Positions 1-8,385 of a stretch of DNA of 64,000 nucleotides are shown one piece after another. The first letter of the stretch is position 1. The number at the start of each line of letters is the position of its first letter. The notes under the pieces are model-generated. The model was not told the DNA's origin. It saw only the letters and a list, made by a program, of their open reading frames with translations, and ran no database searches. Origin of the DNA: Chryseobacterium candidae (GTDB lineage: Bacteria; Bacteroidota; Bacteroidia; Flavobacteriales; Weeksellaceae); the NCBI RefSeq assembly GCF_004916905.1, contig NZ_SDLV01000047.1, positions 62,001 to 126,000 on the forward strand, given 5' to 3'. Made by a program: the position numbers and the translations under genes.

Positions 1-459
1 GAAGAACTTGAGTTTTTATCAAGAAAAATCAATTATAAAAAATCTGACGGAAAAGTTATCGGGAAACATCAGGGAGCCCAGTTTTTCACGATCGGACAAA
101 GTAAAGGTCTTGGTATAGGCGGGCACAAAGAAAGCTGTTTTATCATCTCCAGAGATATGGAAAACAACATTCTTTTCGTAGGAGAAGGAAGCCATTTTCC
201 TGGGCTTCATAAAAAAGCTTTGAAAATTGACAATTCTGAACTGCACTGGGTTCGTGAAGATATGAGACTTCAGAACGGAGGATCTATGGAAGTAATGGCC
301 AGATTCAGATACAGACAGCCTTTGCAGAAAGCGACGTTATATCAGTTTGAGAATGCTTTTTATATTGAATTTGACGAGCTTCAGTCTGCTATTGCCGAAG
401 GACAGTTTGCTTCATGGTATATCGATGAGGAATTGATCGGTAGCGGCGTGATTTCATAA
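1..459 (+). CDS. mnmA: tRNA-specific 2-thiouridylase MnmA, 3' fragment
   Basis: The frame is open from base 1, so the 5' part lies outside the window; about 152 C-terminal residues are seen. MnmA activates U34 of Lys, Glu and Gln tRNAs with ATP and inserts sulfur to give s2U. The fragment contains the conserved HQGAQFFTIGQSKGLGIGG stretch near its start, typical of the central domain, followed by the C-terminal beta-barrel region (DMENNILFVGEG, then RYRQP and GQFASWYIDEELIGSGVI near the end). The PP-loop and catalytic cysteines would be upstream and cannot be checked. The C-terminus looks complete and ends in TAA. The next gene is 129 bp downstream on the same strand. Confidence 0.92.
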   Translation, partial: EELEFLSRKINYKKSDGKVIGKHQGAQFFTIGQSKGLGIGGHKESCFIISRDMENNILFVGEGSHFPGLHKKALKIDNSELHWVREDMRLQNGGSMEVMARFRYRQPLQKATLYQFENAFYIEFDELQSAIAEGQFASWYIDEELIGSGVIS

Positions 460-588
460 GAGTTTTTGAATGAAGAGGTTTAAACTACATCGAAATTGTT
501 TTTTAAAGAAAATAATTTTTTTAAAAATTTTCTGTAACGTTTTTTTTGTTCTCATACTTACTGAGTAAATAACAATAAAAATACTACT

Positions 589-798
589 ATGAAAACATCT
601 GCAAAAAACCAGTATGCTTATGTAAACAATATTCTGATTGCACTTGTATCCGCTATTTTCGGTTATAATTTTTATCAGGCCATTGTGCATCCGGAAAAAT
701 CCAATATCGCGATCAGTCTTATTTTAGTAGTCCTGACTTCCGTTATGGTTCGAAAATATGGCTATCAGCAGGTAAAAGAAGAAAAGAAAGATATTTAA
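589..798 (+). CDS. Small membrane protein of unknown function
   Basis: A 69-residue protein I do not recognise. Two hydrophobic segments are visible (roughly residues 12-29 and 38-53), separated by a short loop with HPEKSN, and it ends in a charged KEEKKDI tail. This suggests a two-helix inner-membrane protein with a cytoplasmic tail. The start ATG follows an AT-rich leader, and a terminator-like hairpin lies just after the stop, so it is probably a single-gene transcript. No functional inference is possible. Confidence 0.6.
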   Translation: MKTSAKNQYAYVNNILIALVSAIFGYNFYQAIVHPEKSNIAISLILVVLTSVMVRKYGYQQVKEEKKDI

Positions 799-819
799 TA
801 TCAAATAAACATTATAAAG

Positions 820-850
820 CCCGGAACATTTTTGTTTCGGGTTTGTTTTT
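820..850 (+). terminator. Rho-independent terminator after the 69-aa gene
   Basis: CCCGGAACA pairs with TGTTTCGGG (one G-T wobble) across a 4-nt loop and is followed by a T-rich run. It lies 22 bp past the stop of the small plus-strand gene and just before the 3' end of a converging gene. Confidence 0.65.
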
Positions 851-861
851 AATAATGAATT

Positions 862-1212
862 TTACTTTATCTTTTCATTGACATGACTTGAGATAAAAAT
901 CAATGTAACAATACATTCTGTTATTAAGATCATCAAAAGAAATCCAACAGGCCTTCCCAGCATAACTCCTCTGATAAGCTTGATAATTCCTAAGAGGAAA
1001 ATAAATCCTGCGAAATAATGTGTCGTACCTGAAATAGCTCCTTTCAAAGTTTTTAGAATGAAAAGCGAAGCATAAAATCCTGGAACCAGAATGAGATAGA
1101 ACTTCAAAAAGTCAGGTCCTTTAAGAATAACCGGATTAAATGTCTGATGGACTGCCATAAGCCATATAAAGCCTATCACAACCGGAACTGAATGAATGAT
1201 GAATTTTTTCAT
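862..1212 (-). CDS. Hypothetical multi-pass membrane protein
   Basis: A 116-residue protein with about four hydrophobic helices (residues about 8-22, 36-52, 64-78 and 86-108), short loops and a basic C-terminus. The frame continues upstream, but that extension is arginine/tryptophan-rich antisense-like translation of the neighbour's Gly/Cys tail. I therefore place the start at the ATG reading MKKFIIHSVP, 14 bp after the upstream gene's stop. Close spacing suggests co-transcription with the glycine-rich protein gene. I do not recognise the family. Confidence 0.65.
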   Translation of the reverse strand: MKKFIIHSVPVVIGFIWLMAVHQTFNPVILKGPDFLKFYLILVPGFYASLFILKTLKGAISGTTHYFAGFIFLLGIIKLIRGVMLGRPVGFLLMILITECIVTLIFISSHVNEKIK

Positions 1213-1226
1213 AATGGTTAGTTTTA

Positions 1227-1955
1227 TTATCCTCCACAACCACCGCAACCACCGCAGCCGCCTCCACAACCATCTCCTCCGCTGCAGCTTGAGCCACCAC
1301 AACTTCCTCCGTCATTATTTTGCTTATCTTTTCTGTTAGCGTCAGAAAACTCCTGATCTCCTATAATTGAAACAATAGTTCCCAGAATGAAAATAATCCC
1401 GAATACAACTCCAATAACCATTAACCCTGAAAAGTTATCTCCTTCTGTACACGACAATAAAAGCAGTGACACAAATATTGGGGCTAAGAAGGCCATTTTT
1501 CTCAGCCAGGATTGTACTTTAGATTTTTTCTTAATTTCTTTCCAGATTTCTTGGGGCGCTTCTTGCCGGAAAACCTGCCGATAACTTGCTAAAGTATCTT
1601 CAAACCATTTCTGATGTTTTTCTTTCTCTGCGAATCCACCTTTCGAAGGATGATGATGAAGCGGTCTTTTTAAGATGTGGGGACAAAATTCCTCCCAATA
1701 ATTCTGGGTGTAGATCAGATGCATATGCCATACTTTATCCACAATTTTACTGGGAGAAGCTCCATGGGGAAGAATACAGCAGAGATACAGGAACTTTTTG
1801 TATTCTTCAATTGCTTTTCTTGCGAAATCAAGACTCCAGCGTTCTTCTTTGGCCAGCTTTTTTGAAAAAGGGAAATCAGCCCCGGGAGCATCAAGGGAAA
1901 ATGCCTGTATCCGGCTCCAGAGGCACTCATCTTTTACTATCATTTTTGTTTCCAT
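1227..1955 (-). CDS. GRDP-like membrane protein with Gly/Cys-rich tail
   Basis: A 242-residue protein. The N-terminal half (about residues 10-130) carries the motif VDKVWHMHLIYTQNYW, characteristic of glycine-rich-domain-containing proteins (plant GRDP and bacterial homologues), whose conserved D and WHxH suggest an unproven metal site. A membrane region follows: two adjacent hydrophobic segments at about residues 150-190, the first ending in a lipoprotein-like LLLSC. The last about 27 residues are almost entirely Gly, Cys and Ser, ending GGCGGCGG. The frame extends 9 codons to a TTG, but the ATG reading METKMIVKDE is the better start. Function is unknown; the tail could bind metal or be a site for modification. 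Confidence 0.65.
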   Translation of the reverse strand: METKMIVKDECLWSRIQAFSLDAPGADFPFSKKLAKEERWSLDFARKAIEEYKKFLYLCCILPHGASPSKIVDKVWHMHLIYTQNYWEEFCPHILKRPLHHHPSKGGFAEKEKHQKWFEDTLASYRQVFRQEAPQEIWKEIKKKSKVQSWLRKMAFLAPIFVSLLLLSCTEGDNFSGLMVIGVVFGIIFILGTIVSIIGDQEFSDANRKDKQNNDGGSCGGSSCSGGDGCGGGCGGCGGCGG

Positions 1956-2068
1956 TGTTTTGATTTTTGTTTTTCTATTCAAATATCAATGGATTATACA
2001 ATATAAAAGTCTCTCAAAAGTCTTTTTTGGTTTGATAAAAATCTTAAATTAGTCTTATAATACATACC

Positions 2069-2965
2069 ATGAAAAAGGAAGATATTCTGCATCTTGAGAA
2101 GCTCATGAATTTCTTAAGCCGGCAATTTTTAAAGAAAAACCATTGGGAAGATGTTACAAAAACTGAATGGTCTTATATCAGTGCTGAACTGAATGATCTG
2201 ATTATCAAGGATCATTCAGAAAAAGAGATCAAAAAAGAGCCAGATCTTCTGGGAACAAATTATCTGTATGAGCATCTGATCATCAATAAACTGAAAAAAT
2301 TCAGACAGAACGAAAATGCAGTTCTGAGCAGGCCCAATCTCGCCAAGCTGAGTTTAATTGTGAAAGTTCTGGGGTATTCCAATTATATCGATTTCATCAA
2401 TTCTAATACGGAAGCATTCAATTTTAACGATCTCAGAATTGACATGAATAAGATTAATCTGAACACCGCTCTTTTAGACCGTTTAGTAGGCTGCTGGTAT
2501 TCTTATAACAGAAATCTGCCCGATAATCCTTTGATGGCAAAAGAAGACCGTATATGGCGTTCTGCGATGGAAATTTATAAGTCTGAAACCACCGGAGAAT
2601 ATTTTATTGAAAGAAGCGGTGGTGATCATCACAAATATTTTGGAAAAGTAACAGCCTATTCTGATTATGTTTTCATCATCATGAACAGCAATACATTTAT
2701 CCGCCAGAGACATTTCATTTCAAGGATAAAGGATAGTAAAGAAAAACTTAAGAACCCAGACTATAAACTCCATGAAATCCACTTTATAAGTACGTGCATC
2801 AGCTTCAATCAGGAGCCGATTGCTTTGTTTGAAATCTTCAGAAAAGCGGACAGAAAAAACTTTATTTCTGATTCCATCAGCTTTCCCATTGACAGTGACG
2901 AAATCCCTGAATCTATCATTAAACAACTTGAAGATACGGAATCTAACCGGATTGATTACAGATAG
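2069..2965 (+). CDS. Hypothetical cytosolic protein
   Basis: A 298-residue protein without a signal peptide or membrane segment. The N-terminal 120 residues are helical and charged. The C-terminal half contains VGCWYSYNRN, an aromatic-rich region and repeated short beta-like segments (YFGKVTAYSDYVFIIM, HEIHFISTCISF). The YSYN...ERSGGDHHKYFGKV layout resembles ligand-binding or effector domains found in Bacteroidota hypotheticals, but I cannot name a family. It stands alone, followed by a strong terminator, so it is probably monocistronic. Confidence 0.6.
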   Translation: MKKEDILHLEKLMNFLSRQFLKKNHWEDVTKTEWSYISAELNDLIIKDHSEKEIKKEPDLLGTNYLYEHLIINKLKKFRQNENAVLSRPNLAKLSLIVKVLGYSNYIDFINSNTEAFNFNDLRIDMNKINLNTALLDRLVGCWYSYNRNLPDNPLMAKEDRIWRSAMEIYKSETTGEYFIERSGGDHHKYFGKVTAYSDYVFIIMNSNTFIRQRHFISRIKDSKEKLKNPDYKLHEIHFISTCISFNQEPIALFEIFRKADRKNFISDSISFPIDSDEIPESIIKQLEDTESNRIDYR

Positions 2966-3015
2966 TTTTTTTAAAAAAAACTCAACAATAAACATCATCA
3001 TCAATCTATATATAA

Positions 3016-3044
3016 CGCCCCCGAAATATTTTTATTTCGGGGTT
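3016..3044 (+). terminator. Rho-independent terminator
   Basis: CCCCGAAATA and TATTTCGGGG-type arms form a GC-capped hairpin about 50 bp after the stop of the 298-aa gene, followed by TTAATTATAATTCTT rather than a pure T run. Confidence 0.6.
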
Positions 3045-3155
3045 AATTATAATTCTTCTATGTCTAGAATACATTTAACTCTTAAAAATCAATTGATTAC
3101 CGCAATTTTTATCTAAATTGATAGTTCTAAATATGAACCTTTCAATCGCAGTGCT

Positions 3156-4382
3156 ATGGAATATTATGAATTGTATGAAGTTTTGAAAAAGCATTTTGAT
3201 TCCGGAAAAAGCAGTCCTAAACTCAAAGAACTGAATGTAAGCATTGAATCAGTCCCTTTTGAATCCAAGGTTTGTGACCTTCTTTATGGCTCAGAAAATC
3301 AGCATTGCAGCAAACATCAGCAAACCCTCGAAATCAACAAAAACGGCTATCTCTTTTACAACCAACCTGCTGTAGACATCAAAGATTTTGATATTGAATG
3401 CAATAAAAGGTTTGAGTATCATATTCTGAAGCGGGCAGATACTGAAACAGCCGAGGAAGCTCTGTTTTTCTTTCATGGACTGAATGAAAAGAAGTGGGAT
3501 AAATACCTGCCATGGGCATATGAACTGGCTCAAAGAACACAAAAGGCTATCATTTTGTTCCCCATTGCATTTCATATGGACCGTGCAGACCCTATCTGGA
3601 GTGACCGCCATCATATGATGGAAGTGGTTAATTTCAGAAAGAAAAAATATCCGGAAAACATGAATTACTCTTACGTGAATGCAGCCATAAGTTCCAGACT
3701 GGAAGCTCATCCACAAAGAATTTTCTGGTCCGGACTTCAGACATATTCGGATATTACTGAGGTGGTAAAAAGTATTAAAAACGGTAAAATCAAAAGTATT
3801 TCTCCAGAAGCAAATCTGGATTTATTTGGCTATTCTATAGGATCATTTCTTTCTTTAATTATCAAAATGGCTGATCCGAATCAGTATTTTACCCGTTCAA
3901 AAGTGTTTTGTTTTTGTGGAGGAATGACGATCGACAGGATGTTTCCGATCTCAAAATATATCATGGATACCCAGGCAACCGTTAAAATGCAGTCTGTTTT
4001 TACGGAATTGCTGAGCGCTGATTTTAAATCGGATCCACGTCTTAAACATTATCAGAATGAATCGTTGCATCCACAGGAAAGCTGGTTTAAAAAAATGCTG
4101 CGCTACAATTATTTTCAGAAAGAAAGAGAAGAAAGAATTCAGGAAATCCAATCTCAGATCAAAGCCTATGTTTTGGAAAAAGACAGTGTTGCTCCTCCTA
4201 TAGAAGCTCTCAATACGCTGCGGGGCGGCTACAGGAATATCAATGTAGACATTGAAATCAAAGATTTTCCGTTTGAGTATTCCCATATGGTTCCGTTTCC
4301 GCTTACCCATAAACATTCAAAAGAAGTTACGGAAGCATTTCACCAGTTTGTACAGTCGGCCAGTGATTTTTATAATTCCTGA
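3156..4382 (+). CDS. DUF6051-like alpha/beta-hydrolase-fold protein
   Basis: A 408-residue cytosolic protein. FFFHGLNE (His at about residue 107) resembles the oxyanion region of alpha/beta hydrolases. DLFGYSIGSFLSL contains a G-x-S-x-G nucleophile elbow (Ser at about residue 227). A late HMVPFPLTHKHS could supply the catalytic His. Its length and the WSDRHHMMEVVNFRKKKYP stretch match my recollection of DUF6051 proteins of Bacteroidota. Substrate is unknown. No partner gene is adjacent: the next gene is convergent, about 90 bp away. Confidence 0.65.
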   Translation: MEYYELYEVLKKHFDSGKSSPKLKELNVSIESVPFESKVCDLLYGSENQHCSKHQQTLEINKNGYLFYNQPAVDIKDFDIECNKRFEYHILKRADTETAEEALFFFHGLNEKKWDKYLPWAYELAQRTQKAIILFPIAFHMDRADPIWSDRHHMMEVVNFRKKKYPENMNYSYVNAAISSRLEAHPQRIFWSGLQTYSDITEVVKSIKNGKIKSISPEANLDLFGYSIGSFLSLIIKMADPNQYFTRSKVFCFCGGMTIDRMFPISKYIMDTQATVKMQSVFTELLSADFKSDPRLKHYQNESLHPQESWFKKMLRYNYFQKEREERIQEIQSQIKAYVLEKDSVAPPIEALNTLRGGYRNINVDIEIKDFPFEYSHMVPFPLTHKHSKEVTEAFHQFVQSASDFYNS

Positions 4383-4473
4383 TGATGGATTTTTCAGGGA
4401 TAAAAGAGGGTAAGGAATAGTTTAAAGAATAATAATATGAGATCCATGGTGTATGTTTTTAGGTTAATACTTA

Positions 4474-5217
4474 TCAACTGACCAGCCAGTCTTTAAAATC
4501 TTTCACACGGTCTCTGCTGACCGTAATTTCCTCTTCCGGCTGAAATTCAAGATCCACTTTGTAGTACGGTGAAGTATGAATATTTTTGATATAATCCGAA
4601 CTGATAATGAACTGTCTGTTCACCCGGAAAAACTTTTTCGTATCCAGAACATCTTCCAACTCATCAAGCGTAAAATCTGATGGATAAGTACGGTCTTCCG
4701 TCTGAAGATAAACGATTTTATTTTCACTGAAAAAGCAGCTTATTTCGTGAGTCTGAATAATCTTAAGGTTGTAGCCTATTTTTACAAGCACTCTGGAAAG
4801 GGTAGATTTTTCTTTTCGGATTAACTGTTTGATATCCTGAGAGCCATTGGTGTCATTGGCAGGAATGAAGGATTTAAATTTCTCCACTGCTCCTTCCAGG
4901 TCTTCATCAAGAATGGGTTTTAAGAGATAATCAATGCTGTTCAGCTTAAAAGCTTTCAGGGTATATTGGTCAAAGGCTGTCGTATAGATGATGAAACCTT
5001 TGGTAGGAGCTTTTTCAAAGATATCAAAAGACAGTCCGTCTCCTAAAACAATATCGGAAAAGATCAGCTGTGGATGTTCGTTTTCAGAAAACCAGGCAAC
5101 TCCTTCTTCCACTGATTCTATTTTAGCAACTATCTCTATTTCAGGAAAGTTATTCAGCATTCTCTCCAGTTTCCTTGAAGCAGGTTTTTCGTCTTCTATA
5201 ATGACAGTTTTGATCAT
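4474..5217 (-). CDS. LytTR-family response regulator
   Basis: A 247-residue regulator with an N-terminal receiver domain (about 1-120) and a C-terminal LytTR DNA-binding domain (about 150-247). The acidic pocket EDE is at residues 8-10, the phosphorylation Asp is D55 (IFSDIVLGDG), and the conserved switch Lys lies in SIDYLLKPI. The LytTR part shows KIGYNLKIIQTHEI...FFRVNRQFIISSDYI...EEEITVSRDRVKDFKDWL. It is the last gene of an operon with two 2TM genes. The LytS-type kinase in the neighbouring operon is the likely partner. Three promoters nearby share paired repeats with the 21-bp spacing typical of LytTR sites, so I infer that it controls them. Confidence 0.9.
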   Translation of the reverse strand: MIKTVIIEDEKPASRKLERMLNNFPEIEIVAKIESVEEGVAWFSENEHPQLIFSDIVLGDGLSFDIFEKAPTKGFIIYTTAFDQYTLKAFKLNSIDYLLKPILDEDLEGAVEKFKSFIPANDTNGSQDIKQLIRKEKSTLSRVLVKIGYNLKIIQTHEISCFFSENKIVYLQTEDRTYPSDFTLDELEDVLDTKKFFRVNRQFIISSDYIKNIHTSPYYKVDLEFQPEEEITVSRDRVKDFKDWLVS

Positions 5218-5277
5218 TGAGTTTAAATTTTGGTTTTCAGATTTTGGAAAATAAAGGTAGATAAAAGTGGATACATT

Positions 5278-5553
5278 TTAATACTTTATCGTTCTTTTAT
5301 CTTTCCTGAGTTCTTTTTCAATCATATTATTTTCCCATTCAGAATCAAAAAGAAATAGTTTTGCTGCTTTTACGAGAATAATAAATGCCCAGATTGCAAG
5401 GATGGTATACCTGTCAAATAAACTCAAATGAATAATTTTTTCACCAAAAATATCATCAGGAATGATCAGAACGGCAAACAGGGCAAATATAAAAATGCTT
5501 TTATAGAATTTTCTGATACTATTCGTTCTTTCAGAGGCTGTTTCGTAATCCAT
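5278..5553 (-). CDS. 2TM domain-containing protein
   Basis: A 91-residue protein of the flavobacterial 2TM type: a short charged N-terminus (YETASERTNSIRKFYKS), two membrane helices joined by a short loop (about residues 20-35 and 47-65), then a basic/acidic cytosolic tail with WENNMIEKELRKDK. 2TM domains commonly neighbour LytTR regulators, or are fused to their kinases, in Bacteroidota. Their role is unproven, probably a membrane signalling accessory. It lies 60 bp upstream of the response regulator and 31 bp downstream of another 2TM gene. Confidence 0.8.
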   Translation of the reverse strand: MDYETASERTNSIRKFYKSIFIFALFAVLIIPDDIFGEKIIHLSLFDRYTILAIWAFIILVKAAKLFLFDSEWENNMIEKELRKDKRTIKY

Positions 5554-5584
5554 GATTGTATATGTTTTTAGTTATGATTATTGT

Positions 5585-5881
5585 TTATAGTGTTTTTATT
5601 TTCTGTTTTTCATCTTTCTCCATAAGCTCTCTTATTTTTCTTTCTTCCCAGCTTTTACCAATTCCGAATACGCTTATGGCATGAAATGCAATTCCTACTC
5701 CCCATCCCAGTGCAGGCCATAAAAACCATAAATATCCGGGAGCAGTTATAATGTTCAGTATTGCTAAAAAAGGAATAATGATGCAGTAAGAGGTAAGATT
5801 TCCATAAAATTCTTTCAGATCTTTCACTCTTCTTGAAGCTTTTCTGTAAGCAATTGTTTCTTTGTCAGGTAAAATTTCCAT
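5585..5881 (-). CDS. 2TM domain-containing protein
   Basis: A 98-residue protein with the full 2TM signature: YRKASRRVKDLKEFYGNLTSY, a first helix, a short loop with PGYLWFLWPALGWGVGIAFHA leading into the second helix, then SWEERKIRELMEKDE. It closely resembles the C-terminal domain of the sensor kinase in the next operon, suggesting duplication. It is the first gene of the operon that ends with the response regulator. Its upstream region has both a TACCTTTG -7 element and paired LytTR-like repeats. Confidence 0.85.
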   Translation of the reverse strand: MEILPDKETIAYRKASRRVKDLKEFYGNLTSYCIIIPFLAILNIITAPGYLWFLWPALGWGVGIAFHAISVFGIGKSWEERKIRELMEKDEKQKIKTL

Positions 5882-5919
5882 AATGTTTTTTTTAGAGGTT
5901 GATTTGTTTTTTCTTGAGT

Positions 5920-5992
5920 CAAAGGTAGCTCAGGAAAGTACCACAAATCAATTTTATATGACCGAACGGTAGATTATCCTATCTGAACTGTA
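5920..5992 (-). promoter_or_regulatory. LytTR-type promoter of the 2TM-2TM-regulator operon
   Basis: On the minus strand a -7 element TACCTTTG lies at 5927-5920. Upstream, at 5959-5992, are two direct repeats (plus-strand cores CCGAA at 5962 and CTGAA at 5983, 21 bp apart). About 31 bp separate the repeats from the -7 element, as in two other promoters here. Confidence 0.7.
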
Positions 5993-6003
5993 AAAACCTG
6001 TCA

Positions 6004-6573
6004 TTAATAGATAAACGGAATTAATTTTTTAGTACTTTTTCTGTATTCAATATACTCATCTCCAAACTGTTCTGTCAAAGCCTGTTCTTCAATCTTAATC
6101 CTGTAGGCGAAGGCCAAAAACGGAGGTAAAAAAGCAAAGATCAATGAAAGCCAGTTATTTAAATACAAACCGAGACCCAAAGAAGTCAGTAGAGAAAAAG
6201 CATAGGAAGGATGTCTCAGATATTTATAAAATCCCTCTTTTTTAATTTTATGATCCTGTCTGATAGTAACATCTACTGTAAAATATTTTCCCAAAGATCT
6301 GATGATCACATATCTGACAAGAATCCCGATAAGAATAAAAAGTTCACCCAGATATAAAATCCAGATGCCGTCAATTATTGGAAAATGAGTCTGATAAGAC
6401 ACAAATACTGAACTTGCAATGGAAAAAGGAATGGCCAGCCATAAGATATTCAGTGTAGATTTATCTTTGTTTTTCTGATCTTCTTTACCGGATTTCAACA
6501 TGTTCTTGTAAAGGAATTCCGTGATAAACCAAGCGGCCATTGAAATGTAGAATAGAATTGATAAAGCATTCAT
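6004..6573 (-). CDS. ICMT/PEMT-like membrane methyltransferase
   Basis: A 189-residue integral membrane protein with about five helices. The C-terminal half has the isoprenylcysteine carboxylmethyltransferase/phospholipid methyltransferase pattern: GFYKYLRHPSYAFSLL for the SAM-binding RHPxY region, then IKIEEQALTEQFGDEYIEYR with the conserved EE and GxEYxxY. Bacterial members methylate small molecules or lipids; the substrate here is unknown. It is the third gene of the kinase operon, 45 bp after the 2TM gene. Confidence 0.8.
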   Translation of the reverse strand: MNALSILFYISMAAWFITEFLYKNMLKSGKEDQKNKDKSTLNILWLAIPFSIASSVFVSYQTHFPIIDGIWILYLGELFILIGILVRYVIIRSLGKYFTVDVTIRQDHKIKKEGFYKYLRHPSYAFSLLTSLGLGLYLNNWLSLIFAFLPPFLAFAYRIKIEEQALTEQFGDEYIEYRKSTKKLIPFIY

Positions 6574-6618
6574 TTCAACAAATTTAAAGTTAAAAGTATT
6601 TTGAAAAAGATAATTTAT

Positions 6619-6924
6619 TTAGTGATCTTTCTGTTTATCCATCAGTTCCTTGATCTTCTTATCTTCCCATTTTTTGATAAAATTAACACGGGGCAGAAAA
6701 ACGGTAACCGCATGTGCAGCAAGCCCTATTCCCCAGAAAGTTGCCGTAAAAAAGTTTTTAAACTGAAAATAGCTTTCGCCGGGCTTCAGATGCATACAAT
6801 TATAGACAACAATCAGGGCATTCACTGCGATATAAGCGAATAAATGTCCGTAAAATCCACGCAGTCTTTCTACCTGTCTTCTTGCCCGTTGATAATCCAT
6901 ATCGTTTTCGTCAAATGTTTCCAT
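6619..6924 (-). CDS. 2TM domain-containing protein
   Basis: A 101-residue 2TM protein: DYQRARRQVERLRGFYGHLFAY, two membrane helices, AAHAVTVF, then KWEDKKIKELMDKQK. It starts 4 bp after the kinase stop, so the two are almost certainly co-translated. The architecture repeats the kinase's own C-terminal domain. Confidence 0.85.
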   Translation of the reverse strand: METFDENDMDYQRARRQVERLRGFYGHLFAYIAVNALIVVYNCMHLKPGESYFQFKNFFTATFWGIGLAAHAVTVFLPRVNFIKKWEDKKIKELMDKQKDH

Positions 6925-6928
6925 AAGC

Positions 6929-8242
6929 CTATTTTTTTTGTTTGTTCATAATTTCACGAATCTTCTTTTCCTGCCATGATTCTCCTACTCCAAACACCTG
7001 AAATGCATGAGAAGCAACACCTATTCCCCATCCCAGTACAGGAAACCAGAACCAGTGATTTCTACTGCTTGTAAAAAGGTTAATAAAGATTAAAAAAGCG
7101 CTTACCGTACAGTAAGAAATCAGGTTCATATAAAAACTCTTAATCTCTTTTACTCTCTTTTGTGCCCGTTTATAAGCAGCTGAATCATCCTCTGGTTTCG
7201 AGCTGGAAATATGCGGCTTAGTTATCAGCATTGGAAGTTTTACTTTAAAATGATCTTCGGATTTTTCGATGAAGACATTTCGTTCTGTAAGAAGGGAATA
7301 ACGCTGTACGATATTAGCAAGACCAATTCCCGAGCTTTCCTTGATCTGTTCTCTTGCCTGAAGATTATTTTCAATACAGAGGGTATTTCCATCTGAAAAA
7401 ATTCTAATGATCAAAGGTCTTGATGATGTTGCAAAATTGTGCTTGATACAGTTCTCCAACAATAGCTGCAAAGCTAATGGAACAACGTATTTCTGATAGT
7501 CTTCTTTGGCAACATCAAAACTAAAGTCCACACTGTCTTCAAACCTTGTTTTCAAAAGATCGCAATAGGTTTTTGCAAATTCTATTTCATCTTCTGCCGT
7601 TACCAGTTCTTTATCTTTTTGTTCAAGTACATATCGGTAAATCTTTGACATTGAAGCCGTAAACTTTTGTGCCTGTTTTGGATTTTCATCAATCAGAGAG
7701 CTTAAAACATTCAATGAATTGAAAAGGAAATGGGGATCCAGCTGGTTCTTTAAACTTTCAAACTGGGCATTAGCAGATTTGGCGATAAGCTTCTGTTCCA
7801 CTACTTCTTTTTTGGAAGTCTTTTTCAGTTCTTCCATGAAACTTCTGGCATGAAGAAATGCGGATATCAGCAATGCAATATTGATGGTAAACCAATTCAG
7901 GAAATTATATTTTCCAAGGAAAAACTCTTCTGTAGTAGCCGCTTTCTGAATAAGTACAAAATTGACATAATTGCAAAAATAGACCAGCACAAAATTGGCC
8001 ACAATAATTGAAATGATACTGATAACGGCCCTTTTGGTGGTAGCTTCAGACCACGGAATTTTCTTATTCAGAAAACTGTTCAGCAATCCATTTCCTCCTC
8101 CCAGCACAAAGGAATAAATAAAAGAAATGAGTATTGTATACAAAAAGTTTTCAAGGTTCTTTTCTTCTGTAAAGACAAAAAAGAAAAACATGGAGACTGC
8201 AAGTGATATCCAGAATAGTACGATAAAGTTTTTCCGTTTCAT
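6929..8242 (-). CDS. LytS/YpdA-type sensor histidine kinase with C-terminal 2TM domain
   Basis: A 437-residue kinase. About four N-terminal membrane helices (residues about 8-140) are followed by the His_kinase signature SLKNQLDPHFLFNSLNVLSSL containing the phosphoacceptor His, then an ATPase domain (LLLENCIKHNF N-box and SSGIGLANIVQRY G-box). The end is a complete 2TM domain (YKRAQKRVKEIKSFYMNL...SWQEKKIREIMNKQKK). The frame runs upstream to a TTG, but the ATG reading MKRKNFIV is preferred. It is predicted to phosphorylate the LytTR regulator at 4474-5217. Its promoter has the same repeat pair as two others, implying autoregulation. Confidence 0.9.
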   Translation of the reverse strand: MKRKNFIVLFWISLAVSMFFFFVFTEEKNLENFLYTILISFIYSFVLGGGNGLLNSFLNKKIPWSEATTKRAVISIISIIVANFVLVYFCNYVNFVLIQKAATTEEFFLGKYNFLNWFTINIALLISAFLHARSFMEELKKTSKKEVVEQKLIAKSANAQFESLKNQLDPHFLFNSLNVLSSLIDENPKQAQKFTASMSKIYRYVLEQKDKELVTAEDEIEFAKTYCDLLKTRFEDSVDFSFDVAKEDYQKYVVPLALQLLLENCIKHNFATSSRPLIIRIFSDGNTLCIENNLQAREQIKESSGIGLANIVQRYSLLTERNVFIEKSEDHFKVKLPMLITKPHISSSKPEDDSAAYKRAQKRVKEIKSFYMNLISYCTVSAFLIFINLFTSSRNHWFWFPVLGWGIGVASHAFQVFGVGESWQEKKIREIMNKQKK

Positions 8243-8259
8243 GATCTGTTTTCTTGACT

Positions 8260-8331
8260 CAAAATTAGTTTTTATTAAAGGTATCAAAAATTAATTGTTA
8301 CCGAAGGGCTGATTTTCCTTTCCGAATGGTA
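8260..8331 (-). promoter_or_regulatory. LytTR-type promoter of the kinase operon
   Basis: The -7 element TAATTTTG lies at 8267-8260 (minus strand). The repeat pair at 8298-8331 has plus-strand cores CCGAA at 8301 and 8322, 21 bp apart. About 30 bp separate the repeats from the -7 element. Confidence 0.75.
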
Positions 8332-8333
8332 TT

Positions 8334-8359
8334 AAAAAACCTTCACGCGAATGAAGGTT
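8334..8359 (-). terminator. Rho-independent terminator of the receptor operon
   Basis: Read on the minus strand, AACCTTC, an 8-base loop, then GAAGGTT followed by a T run. It lies between the 219-aa gene and the kinase promoter, separating the two operons. Confidence 0.7.
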
Positions 8360-8385
8360 GGTTTGTAAGTGAAATATGGAGAAAA

